Assembly: GCF_000472445.1 (NCBI RefSeq)
Contig: NZ_AXAJ01000001.1
Coordinates: forward strand, 682,643 to 746,642
Reading direction: 5' to 3'
DNA: 64,000 nucleotides
Source of the DNA: Burkholderia sp. WSM2230
GTDB lineage: Bacteria; Pseudomonadota; Gammaproteobacteria; Burkholderiales; Burkholderiaceae
Part shown: positions 1-7,747 of the stretch, piece by piece
Position numbering within the stretch: position 1 is the first letter of the stretch
Layout: each line of letters opens with the position of its first letter
Translations under genes and position numbers: made by a program
Notes under the pieces: generated by a model
Seen by the model: the letters and a program-made list of their open reading frames with translations, nothing else
What the model was told of the DNA's origin: nothing
Databases searched by the model: none

Positions 1-19
1 CTCCTTGACATGGGACTCG

Positions 20-51
20 GCCTCGCCAGCTTGCTGGCGGGGCTTTTTTTT
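20..51 (+). terminator. Rho-independent terminator of an upstream gene
   Basis: A perfect GC-rich inverted repeat (CGCCAGC, loop TT, GCTGGCG) is extended by GCC/GGC and followed by eight T residues. It points rightward, so it ends a transcript that enters from outside the window. Confidence 0.8.
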
Positions 52-186
52 CGCCGATGTTTCAACGATTTGGCGCCGGTTTTTCCGCGATCCAGAATCG
101 GACACGCACGCGCCGCTTCATGATTCAGCCGTTTATCGCGTGCTACGATGGTCCGCGACACGACTCCGGCAAGCTCGAGCAGGCAA

Positions 187-891
187 ATGGCAACTCTCTA
201 TGACACGCTTGGCGTGCCCATGCACGCCACTGAAGAAGAAATAAAGCGCGCCTACCGCAAGGCGGCGATGAAGTGGCATCCGGACCGCAATGCGGGCGCC
301 GAAGAAGTTGCGCGCGCGACCTTCCAGGAGATCAGGGACGCCTACGCGATTCTCTCGGACGCCGGGCAGCGCAAGGTGTACGACGCCGTCTACGCCGAAC
401 AGATGCGGCAGTGGGAAGCGCAGCGCGCGCGCCATGACGAGGCTCAGGCGCAGCGCGAGGCGGCGGAGCGTGCGGCCGACGAGGCCGCCTACGCCGAGAT
501 GGTTTCGCACGCCATGCGTTTTGCCGACGAGGGCCACAATCGCGATGTGCTGTTCGGCGTGCTGCTCGGGCGCCAATGCGAGCCGGGACGTGCCGCGCAG
601 ATCGCCGACAGCGTGGCGGCATTGCAGGCTTCGCGGCGCGAAGCCGCGGCCAACAGGGCTTCGCCGGAGGCGGCAGAGGCCACCTCCCAGGGGAGTGCCG
701 GTGCGTCCACAGGCGAGCCCGAGCCCGCAACGACAAACGCCGGAGCCGAACCCACGGCGGGTCATGACACTTACGACGCTCACGCCGCTCACGCCCAGTC
801 CGGCAAGCGCGACGAAGCCCCGAGAGAAGCCCATGCCGCCGGCGGCTTTTCCAGCCTCTGGTTCCAGTTTCTCAACGGCCTGCGGTTCTAG
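187..891 (+). CDS. J-domain (DnaJ-like) protein
   Basis: This is a 234-residue protein with an N-terminal J domain (about residues 3-66) containing the invariant HPD tripeptide at 31-33, the motif that stimulates DnaK ATPase activity. There is no Gly/Phe region or zinc-finger domain, so it is a type III J protein, not DnaJ itself. The rest is Ala/Glu/Arg-rich, probably helical, then a low-complexity segment and a short hydrophobic C-terminus. The ATG at 187 is preferred over an upstream GTG at 148 because the J domain starts immediately after it. It is likely a specialised DnaK co-chaperone; the client is unknown. Confidence 0.85.
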   Translation: MATLYDTLGVPMHATEEEIKRAYRKAAMKWHPDRNAGAEEVARATFQEIRDAYAILSDAGQRKVYDAVYAEQMRQWEAQRARHDEAQAQREAAERAADEAAYAEMVSHAMRFADEGHNRDVLFGVLLGRQCEPGRAAQIADSVAALQASRREAAANRASPEAAEATSQGSAGASTGEPEPATTNAGAEPTAGHDTYDAHAAHAQSGKRDEAPREAHAAGGFSSLWFQFLNGLRF

Positions 892-1051
892 ATAGCGGGT
901 TGCCTCGCGGGTTGCCTCTTTTCCCGCCGGGACGTTACAGAGGCAAATTTCTGTAGCGCGCGGAATAAAGACATCGTAGTGTCACGGGGGCGCAAGACTC
1001 TGCGAGCACAATCGCACATACAAGAGACCAAAAACACGGTACGGGGTAAGC

Positions 1052-1564
1052 GTGACCAAGAAATATAAAGTGCTGTTTCTCTGCCGCGAGAATTCAGCAC
1101 GCAGCATCATGGCCGAAGCTTTACTGCGAGAGCTGGCTGGACACCGGTTCGAGGCTTTCAGCGCGGGGCCGGAACCGGCCATGCGAATTCATCCGTTGAC
1201 GGTGGCGCAATTGCGGCCCGGCGTTTCCGATCTGGGCGTGCTTTGCCCTAAAAGCTGGCTGGAATTCACCGGCGAATGGGCGCCGCGCATGGACCTCGTG
1301 GTTGCGCTGGACGAGAGCGTTGCCGCTTCGCATGCACCTGTTTTTCCGGGCAACCCCGCGCTTTGCGAGTGGAACCTCGCCAATCCGCTCGCGGATGATC
1401 TTTCCGAGCCGGAACGGCTGCGTCTATTCGACAAGGTGTTCTGGCAAACCGTGCGTCAATTGAGCGCCTTTATAGAGGCGCCGCAATTTGATGCAATGCC
1501 GGGCGTGAGCGATGCCGCTGCGCAGTGCAAGCAGACGTGCACTGGCCAGTTTGCCAACCTGTGA
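1052..1564 (+). CDS. Low-molecular-weight phosphatase / ArsC-like family protein
   Basis: The 170-residue product begins with a hydrophobic strand followed by CRENSARS, matching the CX5R phosphate-binding loop (Cys11, Arg17) shared by low-molecular-weight tyrosine phosphatases and thioredoxin-linked arsenate reductases. A later KSWLEF segment and an NPLADD segment correspond to the ArsC-type KSW element and the general-acid Asp loop. Extra cysteines are present, including two near the C-terminus, but the paired resolving cysteines of true ArsC cannot be assigned. The start is GTG. No ars genes lie nearby, so arsenate reduction is not supported by context; phosphatase versus reductase stays open. 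Confidence 0.75.
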   Translation: MTKKYKVLFLCRENSARSIMAEALLRELAGHRFEAFSAGPEPAMRIHPLTVAQLRPGVSDLGVLCPKSWLEFTGEWAPRMDLVVALDESVAASHAPVFPGNPALCEWNLANPLADDLSEPERLRLFDKVFWQTVRQLSAFIEAPQFDAMPGVSDAAAQCKQTCTGQFANL

Positions 1565-1615
1565 TGTGCCGCGATAGCGCGGCGCTTGCCGCTTACTGAC
1601 ATCCTGGCGGTCGTC

Positions 1616-1942
1616 TTAGTGGTCGTTCGTGCGTGCGAGCCGGCTGCCTGCGAACGGGTCGTTTTTCCAGTCGACGCGCTTTTTGGGCTGCGGGGCGGGC
1701 GCGGGTGGCGCCGATAATTCGAAGTGGTCGATTGATTGGCCGGCACTGATTGCCTGCTTGAGCCATTGAGGCATTTCGCCCTGGCCGTCCCAACTGTCTC
1801 CCGTCGCGCTACGGTAGCGAGCGTTCTTTTCCGCGGCCGGTTCGGCTGCCAGCACGGCGGCAAGGTCTTCCGGTTTGATGCCAAACTCTTCCATGCGATG
1901 GCGGAGATACGCAATCATGCTATCTCGCTTCCTTTCGTCCAT
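1616..1942 (-). CDS. Short H-NS-family protein with altered DNA-binding motif
   Basis: The 108-residue protein ends with the H-NS C-terminal fold signature: YRSATGDSW, then a G-Q-G-E-MPQWL core and a long helix-like tail. The N-terminal part is short (about 38 residues before the core) compared with the usual two-helix oligomerisation region of H-NS proteins. In the AT-hook-like core, where family members usually have Q/R-G-R, this protein has Gln-Gly-Glu, a charge reversal at the minor-groove-inserting position. AAGGA lies about 10 bases before the ATG. It is convergent with the phosphatase-like gene. It could bind DNA weakly or act as a modulator of full-length H-NS proteins; this is inference. 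Confidence 0.75.
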   Translation of the reverse strand: MDERKRDSMIAYLRHRMEEFGIKPEDLAAVLAAEPAAEKNARYRSATGDSWDGQGEMPQWLKQAISAGQSIDHFELSAPPAPAPQPKKRVDWKNDPFAGSRLARTNDH

Positions 1943-2556
1943 AAGATATTCGTCCTTCTAAAGCGTCCAGCGTTCTGTCAAATGCAGATTGCGAGGAAAA
2001 CCCGCGAAAGCTTGGAGTCCATTTAAATGGCGCCGGTCCGCGGTGAGGTTATTAATCGAAATTGGAAAAACGATGGTGGCGATGCACTGACTTTGGGCGG
2101 CTGGTCTCACGTCCACGCTCCGTCTCTCGACGGAGTTTGTGCGGGGCCCTTCTTGTGGTTATGTCGTCATCATAACGCACTGCGAGCGCAATGCACGCAC
2201 CGTTTCAACTGATTTTGACGGATTTGAAGGCCGTGCGAAGTTTCGCCGCCTGGCTCAGGCACGGTTCAATGGTTCGGGTTCGCCGGTTGAATTCCGCAGC
2301 GCCCGAACTATAAAAGAAATTGCGGAAAGGACAATCCGTGTTTTCCAGCCTGAGGCGCCAATCCGCAATCGTAGTACGCGCATGCGGTGCCGGCACGGTG
2401 CGGGCGACTCGTTGTCCGTTGCACTCGACGAGTCGATGCAGCAGGCCCGCGTCTATGTGGTTTTTTCCGTCGGCCCTACACGGGCCAGCTGGTTTTTACA
2501 CGGACCGATTCTCGAAGAGGGAGGACACTGCTGCGCCGGATTCAAGGAGTCTGGAC
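1943..2556. other. Intergenic region between divergent genes (614 bp)
   Basis: No convincing gene is visible. It holds a perfect 12-bp palindrome CCATTTAAATGG (2019-2030) upstream of the H-NS-like gene and a promoter-like sequence facing the secreted-protein gene (2287-2314), which would leave a leader of roughly 235 bases. Open frames here lack ribosome sites and family features. Confidence 0.5.
2287..2314 (+). promoter_or_regulatory. Putative sigma-70 promoter for the secreted small protein
   Basis: TTGAAT, a 16-base spacer and TATAAA match a vegetative promoter. It lies about 240 bases before the ATG at 2557, so the transcript would have a long leader. The call rests on sequence match only. 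Confidence 0.4.
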
Positions 2557-2877
2557 ATGAAACTACGTTTATTGATGGCGGTGGTGAGCGCCTTTCTTTT
2601 TCTCGCGCCGCGTGCCGCGAGTGCCGATGATCTCGCGACGCAACCGGGCGCGGGCACAGCGACCGGCACTTCAGCCGGTCACAGGCTGATGCAGCATGCC
2701 AACGAGTCGGCCCAGGCCACCACGGACATGCAATTGAGCGAACCCGCGGGAGCAGCTTCGCAGTCAGTGCAAAACGTCTCTTACGGAGGCGTAGCGGCAG
2801 GGCGGTCGGAAGCGGGTGGCCGGCAAAATATCCCTTGTTCCACTGGGCCGCAATGCAGGATTTACTTTGGCCAGTGA
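2557..2877 (+). CDS. Small secreted protein of unknown function
   Basis: The 106-residue product starts with a clear signal peptide (MKLRLLMAVV..., hydrophobic core, then APRAASA just before DDLATQ), so it is exported to the periplasm or beyond. The mature part is rich in Ala, Gly, Ser, Gln and Thr and ends with a short segment holding two cysteines about seven residues apart (IPCSTGPQC), which could form a disulfide. AAGGAG at 2544-2549 fixes the ATG at 2557 over in-frame upstream starts. I do not recognise the family. It is convergent with the 90-residue hypothetical gene downstream. Confidence 0.65.
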   Translation: MKLRLLMAVVSAFLFLAPRAASADDLATQPGAGTATGTSAGHRLMQHANESAQATTDMQLSEPAGAASQSVQNVSYGGVAAGRSEAGGRQNIPCSTGPQCRIYFGQ

Positions 2878-2931
2878 GGTCGCGGCATGTTTCGAGGCGG
2901 TGCGTCGGAGGCGCACTGCCTCAGGGTTATT

Positions 2932-3204
2932 TCATGCGAGCGCGGTATTCGTGGCGGGGCCTTCGGTACTTTCGACAATGCGGCTCACCACTGCGGCCAT
3001 GCCCGGTCCCTGCATGGCCGCGCGCTCACCGAAACGGCGAAACTCGTTGAGCAGCGAGCGCCACGACGCATGCCAGCGCGTTTCCTTGATGAGATTGCCC
3101 GATGGGTCGGCGATTCGCAGAATGCCGTTGTCCGGATAGAAAGTCAGAGTGACCGGCATGCCGTCGATCACGCAGGTCGCGGTGCAGGGACGCGTGCTAA
3201 CCAT
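2932..3204 (-). CDS. Hypothetical protein, 90 aa
   Basis: I do not recognise this family. The product begins MVSTRPC and contains a beta-rich N-terminal half (TCVIDGMPVTLTFYPDNG... resembling a small sheet), followed by a more helical, Arg-rich half. AAGGA sits 8 bases before the ATG at 3204, whereas an in-frame TTG at 3210 would be too close to it, so 3204 is preferred. It has no signal peptide or membrane segment. It is convergent with the small secreted protein gene, 54 bases apart. Confidence 0.6.
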   Translation of the reverse strand: MVSTRPCTATCVIDGMPVTLTFYPDNGILRIADPSGNLIKETRWHASWRSLLNEFRRFGERAAMQGPGMAAVVSRIVESTEGPATNTALA

Positions 3205-3555
3205 ATTCAATGTCCTTTGATTTCAGCGATGAGTGCATCAGATGCTATCGGCCCATTCAGCAAGGGTCATGCCTGGCGCACTTGGCACAGTGCTCAGTGG
3301 ATCGACTCAATGGCTGAAATAACCCCACCCGCAACCGCAATTTTCCGCAGTCGTCAGCGAGCGATTTAATACGATGTTAAGGTGTGTTCCGTTCCGGACG
3401 CACCATCGCTTCACCAACCCGAAAGTGCAAAAGCAGGCCACCCAGCCTGCTTTTTTTGCTCATGCGCTCTCGTGCGCGCGTGCATACGTCAGGGTGATTA
3501 GTACGGTGCGGCTGCTCCAATCACATTCGTTGTTCGTAACCCGCCAAACAATACT
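3205..3555. other. Intergenic region (351 bp) with terminator, no gene seen
   Basis: The region separates a leftward hypothetical gene from the rightward MFS gene. It contains a strong rightward terminator-like hairpin (3431-3457) with no annotated rightward gene just before it. I see no supported coding region; short open frames here have no ribosome site or recognisable product. Confidence 0.5.
3431..3457 (+). terminator. Rho-independent terminator, possibly bidirectional
   Basis: AAGCAGGC and GCCTGCTT form a perfect 8-bp stem with a 6-base loop, followed by seven T residues; A residues before the stem could let it work leftward too. The nearest rightward gene ends at 2877, so it may end a long read-through transcript or a small RNA. 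Confidence 0.7.
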
Positions 3556-4818
3556 ATGTTGAGAGAAGATTATCTGCCGGCGAGCGCGGCCGCGCCCGAC
3601 GAACGCGCGTCGTCGCCCCTGCGCTCATGGCTCGCGGTAGTGGCCGTTGCAATCGGCGCTTTCGCATTCGTGACCACCGAATTTTTGCCCGTCGGACTTT
3701 TGCCGCGCATTGCGGCAGATCTCGGCGTGTCGCCCGGCACGGCCGGCTTGATGGTCACGGTGCCCGGCGTCATCGCGGCGATCTCCGCGCCTGGCCTGAT
3801 GCTGGTCGCCGGCCGCATGGATAGGCGACTCGTATTTCTGTTGCTTACGGCTTTACTGTTGGCATCCAATCTGATTTCGGCGCTGGCGCCGAACTTCATT
3901 CTGATGCTGGTGGGCCGCGCGTTGCTCGGCGCCGCGTTGGGCGGTTTCTGGACACTTGCTACCGCGGCGTCGGGGCGTCTCGTGCAGCCCAAAGATTCGG
4001 CGCGCGCCATGGCGACGATCCTCACCGGCGTCACGTGCGCAACCGTGATCGGCGTGCCGCTCGGAACCTTCATCGCGAGCCTTGCGTCGTGGCGCGCGTC
4101 GTTCATGGCAACCGGCGGGCTCGTTGCGAGCGCGCTGATTGCGCAGTTTCTGTTCGTGCCGTCGTTGCCGTCGAGCACCGCCTTACGTCTGCACGATATC
4201 GTTTCGCTGCTGCGCAGGCCGCATGCGCGTCGCAGCCTGCTGATGGTCGGACTTGTATTCGGTGCGCATTTTTCGTCGTACACGTACATCACGCCGTTCC
4301 TGCTGCACAACGCGAACCTGAGCATGGCGACTATCACCTGGCTGCTGCTCGGCTTCGGCATCATCGGTTTCTTTTCGAACTTCGCCGTTTCGTCGACGGT
4401 CACGCGCAGCCTGAAAATCTCGCTCGGCGCGATGATTTCGCTGCTGATGTTTGCGCTGGTTCTGCTACCCACGTTGCAGCAGTCGTCTGCCGGTGTGATT
4501 GCGCTCGTGCTCGCGTGGGGCGTGGCGTTCGGCGCGTTGCCGCTTTGCTTCAGCGTGTGGATTCAGCGCGCCACGCCCGATTCGCCTGAAGCCGGCTCCG
4601 CGCTCTTCGTGAGCATCATTCAGGTGGCGATCGCGGTGGGCTCGCTGGTTGGCGGTATCGTGGTCGATCAGGTGGGTATTGCGACCGACTTTCTGTTCGG
4701 CAGCGGCCTCGCGTTGCTCGGGCTCGCGGCGCTCGTCAGCTTCGGCAGAAGCAGTCAGGCAAGGCCCGCGACGAAAGCAGCGGCATGCCCCGAATGCAGC
4801 ACCGCGTGCAGCGACTAG
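3556..4818 (+). CDS. MFS transporter, DHA1 family (sugar/nucleoside-efflux type)
   Basis: The 420-residue protein has about twelve hydrophobic segments. The first helix is followed by a TTEFLPVGLLPRIAADLGVS stretch, characteristic of the AraJ/NepI/YdhP-like branch of DHA1 proton-driven efflux pumps in the inner membrane. A D-R-R-type loop (GRMDRRLVF) lies between helices 2 and 3, as in MFS motif A. The C-terminus has an odd short Cys-containing tail (ACPECSTACSD). No Shine-Dalgarno sequence is obvious before the ATG. The exported substrate cannot be told from sequence; it is a single-gene unit followed by two hairpins. Confidence 0.85.
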   Translation: MLREDYLPASAAAPDERASSPLRSWLAVVAVAIGAFAFVTTEFLPVGLLPRIAADLGVSPGTAGLMVTVPGVIAAISAPGLMLVAGRMDRRLVFLLLTALLLASNLISALAPNFILMLVGRALLGAALGGFWTLATAASGRLVQPKDSARAMATILTGVTCATVIGVPLGTFIASLASWRASFMATGGLVASALIAQFLFVPSLPSSTALRLHDIVSLLRRPHARRSLLMVGLVFGAHFSSYTYITPFLLHNANLSMATITWLLLGFGIIGFFSNFAVSSTVTRSLKISLGAMISLLMFALVLLPTLQQSSAGVIALVLAWGVAFGALPLCFSVWIQRATPDSPEAGSALFVSIIQVAIAVGSLVGGIVVDQVGIATDFLFGSGLALLGLAALVSFGRSSQARPATKAAACPECSTACSD

Positions 4819-4828
4819 TCACGCAAGC

Positions 4829-4877
4829 CGGGCGCGCGAGTGTTGAATTTCACGCGCGCGCCCGCAACTTCGGTTGC
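4829..4877 (+). repeat. Two consecutive hairpins downstream of the MFS gene
   Basis: CGGGCGCGCG (4829-4838) pairs perfectly with CGCGCGCCCG (4855-4864). It is followed at once by GCAAC-TTCG-GTTGC (4864-4877), a 5-bp stem closed by an exceptionally stable UUCG tetraloop. No T-run follows, so this could be a transcript-stabilising 3' structure or a factor-dependent end signal rather than a classic terminator. Confidence 0.4.
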
Positions 4878-4923
4878 TGACTATTCATATGCGACAACTG
4901 AAGGAACACGTAAAGACAAGCGG

Positions 4924-5268
4924 ATGAAAAGAGTCCCTTCCCGACTACCACCAGCCAAACGCGCCGAACTGCTGTGCTTTCTCGTCGCAATTGCAGCAGC
5001 GTCGTATGCGCTCAGCGCGGAATGGCGCGTCGATCACATCGTCCAGTGCTGCCGGCAGTGGCTCGCAAAAAACAGTGCGCGCATGCATTGGCTCGAGCGG
5101 CTGCGCATCGGCCAACTTGCATTGAAGATCGCGAGCCAGGATCTGATGAACGCGGGCGTGGCAGTGCGCCTGTCCAATGTGCAGGCGCTTTTCACGAGCG
5201 AAATGGAGTTGAACGAAGCCAGCACGATGGTTCAGCGCATGATGGCGCTTTGTCAGGAAGCGATCTGA
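4924..5268 (+). CDS. Hypothetical protein, 114 aa
   Basis: The product begins MKRVPSRLPPAKRAELL and then has a moderately hydrophobic stretch (LLCFLVAIAAASYALSA), followed by a helical, soluble region ending with repeated Met residues (STMVQRMMALCQEAI). The hydrophobic stretch may be a single membrane segment or buried helix. I chose the ATG at 4924 because the in-frame upstream part runs through the hairpin DNA at 4829-4877. I do not recognise a family. The gene stands alone between the MFS gene and the rhamnose cluster. Confidence 0.5.
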   Translation: MKRVPSRLPPAKRAELLCFLVAIAAASYALSAEWRVDHIVQCCRQWLAKNSARMHWLERLRIGQLALKIASQDLMNAGVAVRLSNVQALFTSEMELNEASTMVQRMMALCQEAI

Positions 5269-5430
5269 TACCACTCATTGATGATGCGTATTGCGCAGCC
5301 CGCGTCCATGGGTGTATCGCAATGCCGCGTCCATTGGAGAAGCGCAAGCGTGCCATGCGCGCGCACTAGGCTGCAATTCGGCGCGATGTGTCCTGATTCG
5401 CTTTTGTTATCGACCTTTCGAATTCTCGGA

Positions 5431-5459
5431 TTGTTGCTGCATCGGCGGGCTCGTATATT
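5431..5459 (+). promoter_or_regulatory. Putative sigma-70 promoter of the first rhamnose operon
   Basis: TTGTTG and TATATT are separated by 17 bases, about 44 bases before the ATG of the first SDR gene at 5503. It would drive the block from 5503 to 9759. Confidence 0.5.
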
Positions 5460-5502
5460 GGCGTAAAACACCGACACGACAACACGAACGCCGGAGACAC
5501 GA

Positions 5503-6255
5503 ATGAACCGAATCGACCTGGAAGGACGCGTGGTGGCCATTACCGGCGGCGCGCGCGGCATCGGCTATGCAGTGGCGCAACGGGCGCTGGACTCGGGCGC
5601 CTCGGTCGCGCTTTGGGACGTGGACGCCGAGCGCCTTGCGCGCAGTCAGCGCGAGTTGGGCGAACGCGGCAAGGTGACGGCGGTCACCGTCGAACTTACA
5701 GAGGAAGCGGCCGTCGCGCATGCCGTCGCGCAAACCGTACTCGAACACGGCGCGATCGACGTGTTGATCAACTCCGCGGGCATAACCGGCGGCAACGGCG
5801 CCACGTGGGAGCTCGAGCCCGAGGTGTGGCGCCGCGTGATCGACGTCAACCTGGTCGGCCCGTATCTCACGTGCCGCGCGGTCGTGCCGCAGATGCTGAA
5901 GCAGGGCTATGGGCGGATCGTCAATATCGCTTCGGTGGCAGGCAAGGAGGGCAACCCGAACGCCTCGCACTACAGCGCGTCGAAGGCGGGGCTCATCGGC
6001 CTGACGAAATCGCTCGGCAAGGAACTCGCGACGAAGAACATCCTCGTCAATGCGGTCACTCCGGCCGCCGCAAAGACCGAGATTTTCGATTCGATGTCGC
6101 AACAGCACATCGACTACATGCTCTCGAAGATTCCGATGAATCGCTTCCTGCTGCCGGAAGAAGCCGCTTCGCTGATTCTCTGGCTCGCCTCCGAGGACTG
6201 CGCATTCAGTACCGGTTCGGTATTCGATCTGTCCGGCGGACGCGCGACTTACTGA
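5503..6255 (+). CDS. SDR dehydrogenase, probable 2-keto-3-deoxy-L-rhamnonate 4-dehydrogenase
   Basis: This 250-residue classical short-chain dehydrogenase has the NAD-binding TGGARGIG motif (residues 14-21), an NSAG motif at 90-93, and the Asn115, Ser144, Tyr157, Lys161 catalytic set. The ASP-type residue after the second strand (WDVD) favours NAD over NADP. It opens the L-rhamnose gene block, and SDR enzymes of this kind oxidise the C4 hydroxyl of 2-keto-3-deoxy-L-rhamnonate (or the closely related L-fuconate derivative) in the diketo-hydrolase variant of the pathway. The specific substrate is inferred from its neighbours. A 115-base gap separates it from the MFS gene. Confidence 0.8.
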   Translation: MNRIDLEGRVVAITGGARGIGYAVAQRALDSGASVALWDVDAERLARSQRELGERGKVTAVTVELTEEAAVAHAVAQTVLEHGAIDVLINSAGITGGNGATWELEPEVWRRVIDVNLVGPYLTCRAVVPQMLKQGYGRIVNIASVAGKEGNPNASHYSASKAGLIGLTKSLGKELATKNILVNAVTPAAAKTEIFDSMSQQHIDYMLSKIPMNRFLLPEEAASLILWLASEDCAFSTGSVFDLSGGRATY

Positions 6256-6370
6256 GTCTGTCGCGCGCGGCGGAGCGCCAACCCACGCCAACCTGGGCCG
6301 CCAAACCTGCAAGCCGTAGATCAAACGAAAAGCGCAAAGCCGCGCAAGCGAGCTGCGCGAAGGAGACGAC

Positions 6371-7699
6371 ATGGACCCGCATGCGAGCGCTTCCCTGGAA
6401 GCGATCAACAGCAAGGTAATGCGCCGGCTGTTGCCGTTCCTGCTATTGATGTACGTGCTGGCGTTTCTGGACCGCGCGAACATCGGCTTCGCGCAGAAAG
6501 CGCTGCAGCACGACACCGGGCTTTCGAATGCGGCGTTTGCTTTCGGCGCGGGCGTTTTCTTCGCGGGTTATGCATTGTTCGAAGTGCCAAGTAATCTGTT
6601 GCTCCATCGTGTCGGCGCACGAGCATGGATGTGCCGCATCATGGTGACGTGGGGCATCGTATCGGCGGCGATGAGTCTTGCGCACACCGCGAGCGCGTTC
6701 TACACCCTGCGGTTTCTACTGGGTGTCGCCGAAGCCGGATTTTTTCCCGGCGTTATCTATTACCTGACGCACTGGTTTCCGCAGCGTGCGCGTGCCCGCG
6801 CGGTCGGCATGTTCTATTTCGGCGCGCCGCTGGCATTCATTTTCGGCAGTCCGCTGTCGGGCTCCCTGCTCGAACTGAATGGGGCACTCGGCCTCGCCGG
6901 CTGGCAGTGGCTTTTTCTTGTCGAAGGCGTACTCGCTTCGCTCGTCGGCGTGTGGGCATTCTGGTATCTCGACAATCGTCCGGAGGACGCACGCTGGCTC
7001 GACGCCCGCGAACGCACGAGCTTGCGCACGGTTCTGGACGAAGACGCCCGCGCAGCTTCCACGCATGGACCGCATCGCATTCTTGCCGCGCTAGTGGATC
7101 GTCGCGTGTTGCTGCTGTCGCTGATCTATCTGCTGATCCAGATGAGCGTCTATGGCGTGATCTTCTATTTGCCGCAACAGGTAGCCGCTTTGCTCGGCAC
7201 GACGGTCGGCTTTCATGTCGGCCTGGTCGCTGCATTGCCGTGGCTGTGCGCGCTCGCCGTGACCTGGTATGTGCCTCGCCGCGCGGATCGAACGGGCGGG
7301 CATCGTCGCTGGGCGTGTGCGTTGCTCCTGGTGGCGGGTCTTGGCATTGGCGTGTCGGGGCTCGCGCATAACCCGGCTATAGGTCTCGTCGCGCTGTGCT
7401 GCGCGGCAAGCGGTTTCATCGCCGCACAACCGCTTTTCTGGACTTTCCCGACGCGCTTACTGACCGGCGCGGCGGCCGCGGGCGGCATCGCGCTGATCAA
7501 CTCGCTCGGCAGCCTTGGCGGCTTTATCGCGCCGAGCTTGCGAACCGCCGCGGAGCGCGCGTTTTCGTCGACATCGGCGGGACTGGTGGTGCTCGGCGCC
7601 TCCAGTCTGCTCGCCGCGCTGCTGATCGGCACGCTGTTGCGGCGCGACGGCGCACAGGCGCCAGACTCATTTCACGAGTTGCTGCATCGCGCCCGCTAG
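6371..7699 (+). CDS. MFS transporter, anion:cation symporter (ACS) family
   Basis: The 442-residue protein has about twelve membrane segments and the ACS-family hallmarks: an N-terminal RLLPFLLLMYVLAFLDRANI segment and a GVAEAGFFPGVIYYLTHWFP segment in the fourth and fifth helices. ACS members usually import organic acids such as sugar acids with protons. AGGAGA precedes the ATG at 6371. Because the next gene is L-rhamnonate dehydratase, uptake of L-rhamnonate or a related sugar acid is plausible; the separate ABC importer further on would take up the free sugar. Confidence 0.85.
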   Translation: MDPHASASLEAINSKVMRRLLPFLLLMYVLAFLDRANIGFAQKALQHDTGLSNAAFAFGAGVFFAGYALFEVPSNLLLHRVGARAWMCRIMVTWGIVSAAMSLAHTASAFYTLRFLLGVAEAGFFPGVIYYLTHWFPQRARARAVGMFYFGAPLAFIFGSPLSGSLLELNGALGLAGWQWLFLVEGVLASLVGVWAFWYLDNRPEDARWLDARERTSLRTVLDEDARAASTHGPHRILAALVDRRVLLLSLIYLLIQMSVYGVIFYLPQQVAALLGTTVGFHVGLVAALPWLCALAVTWYVPRRADRTGGHRRWACALLLVAGLGIGVSGLAHNPAIGLVALCCAASGFIAAQPLFWTFPTRLLTGAAAAGGIALINSLGSLGGFIAPSLRTAAERAFSSTSAGLVVLGASSLLAALLIGTLLRRDGAQAPDSFHELLHRAR

Positions 7700-7747
7700 G
7701 CGCATTTCCGGCGACACGTTCGACGTCAATCACGGAGCCTCTCTCTC

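Noticed and set aside
1052..1564. Arsenate resistance gene
   Set aside because: The CX5R loop fits both phosphatases and ArsC, but no ars genes are nearby and the ArsC resolving cysteines cannot be assigned.
1568..1583. Hairpin GCCGCG-ATAG-CGCGGC between convergent genes as a terminator
   Set aside because: The stem is only 6 bp and no T-run follows on either strand.
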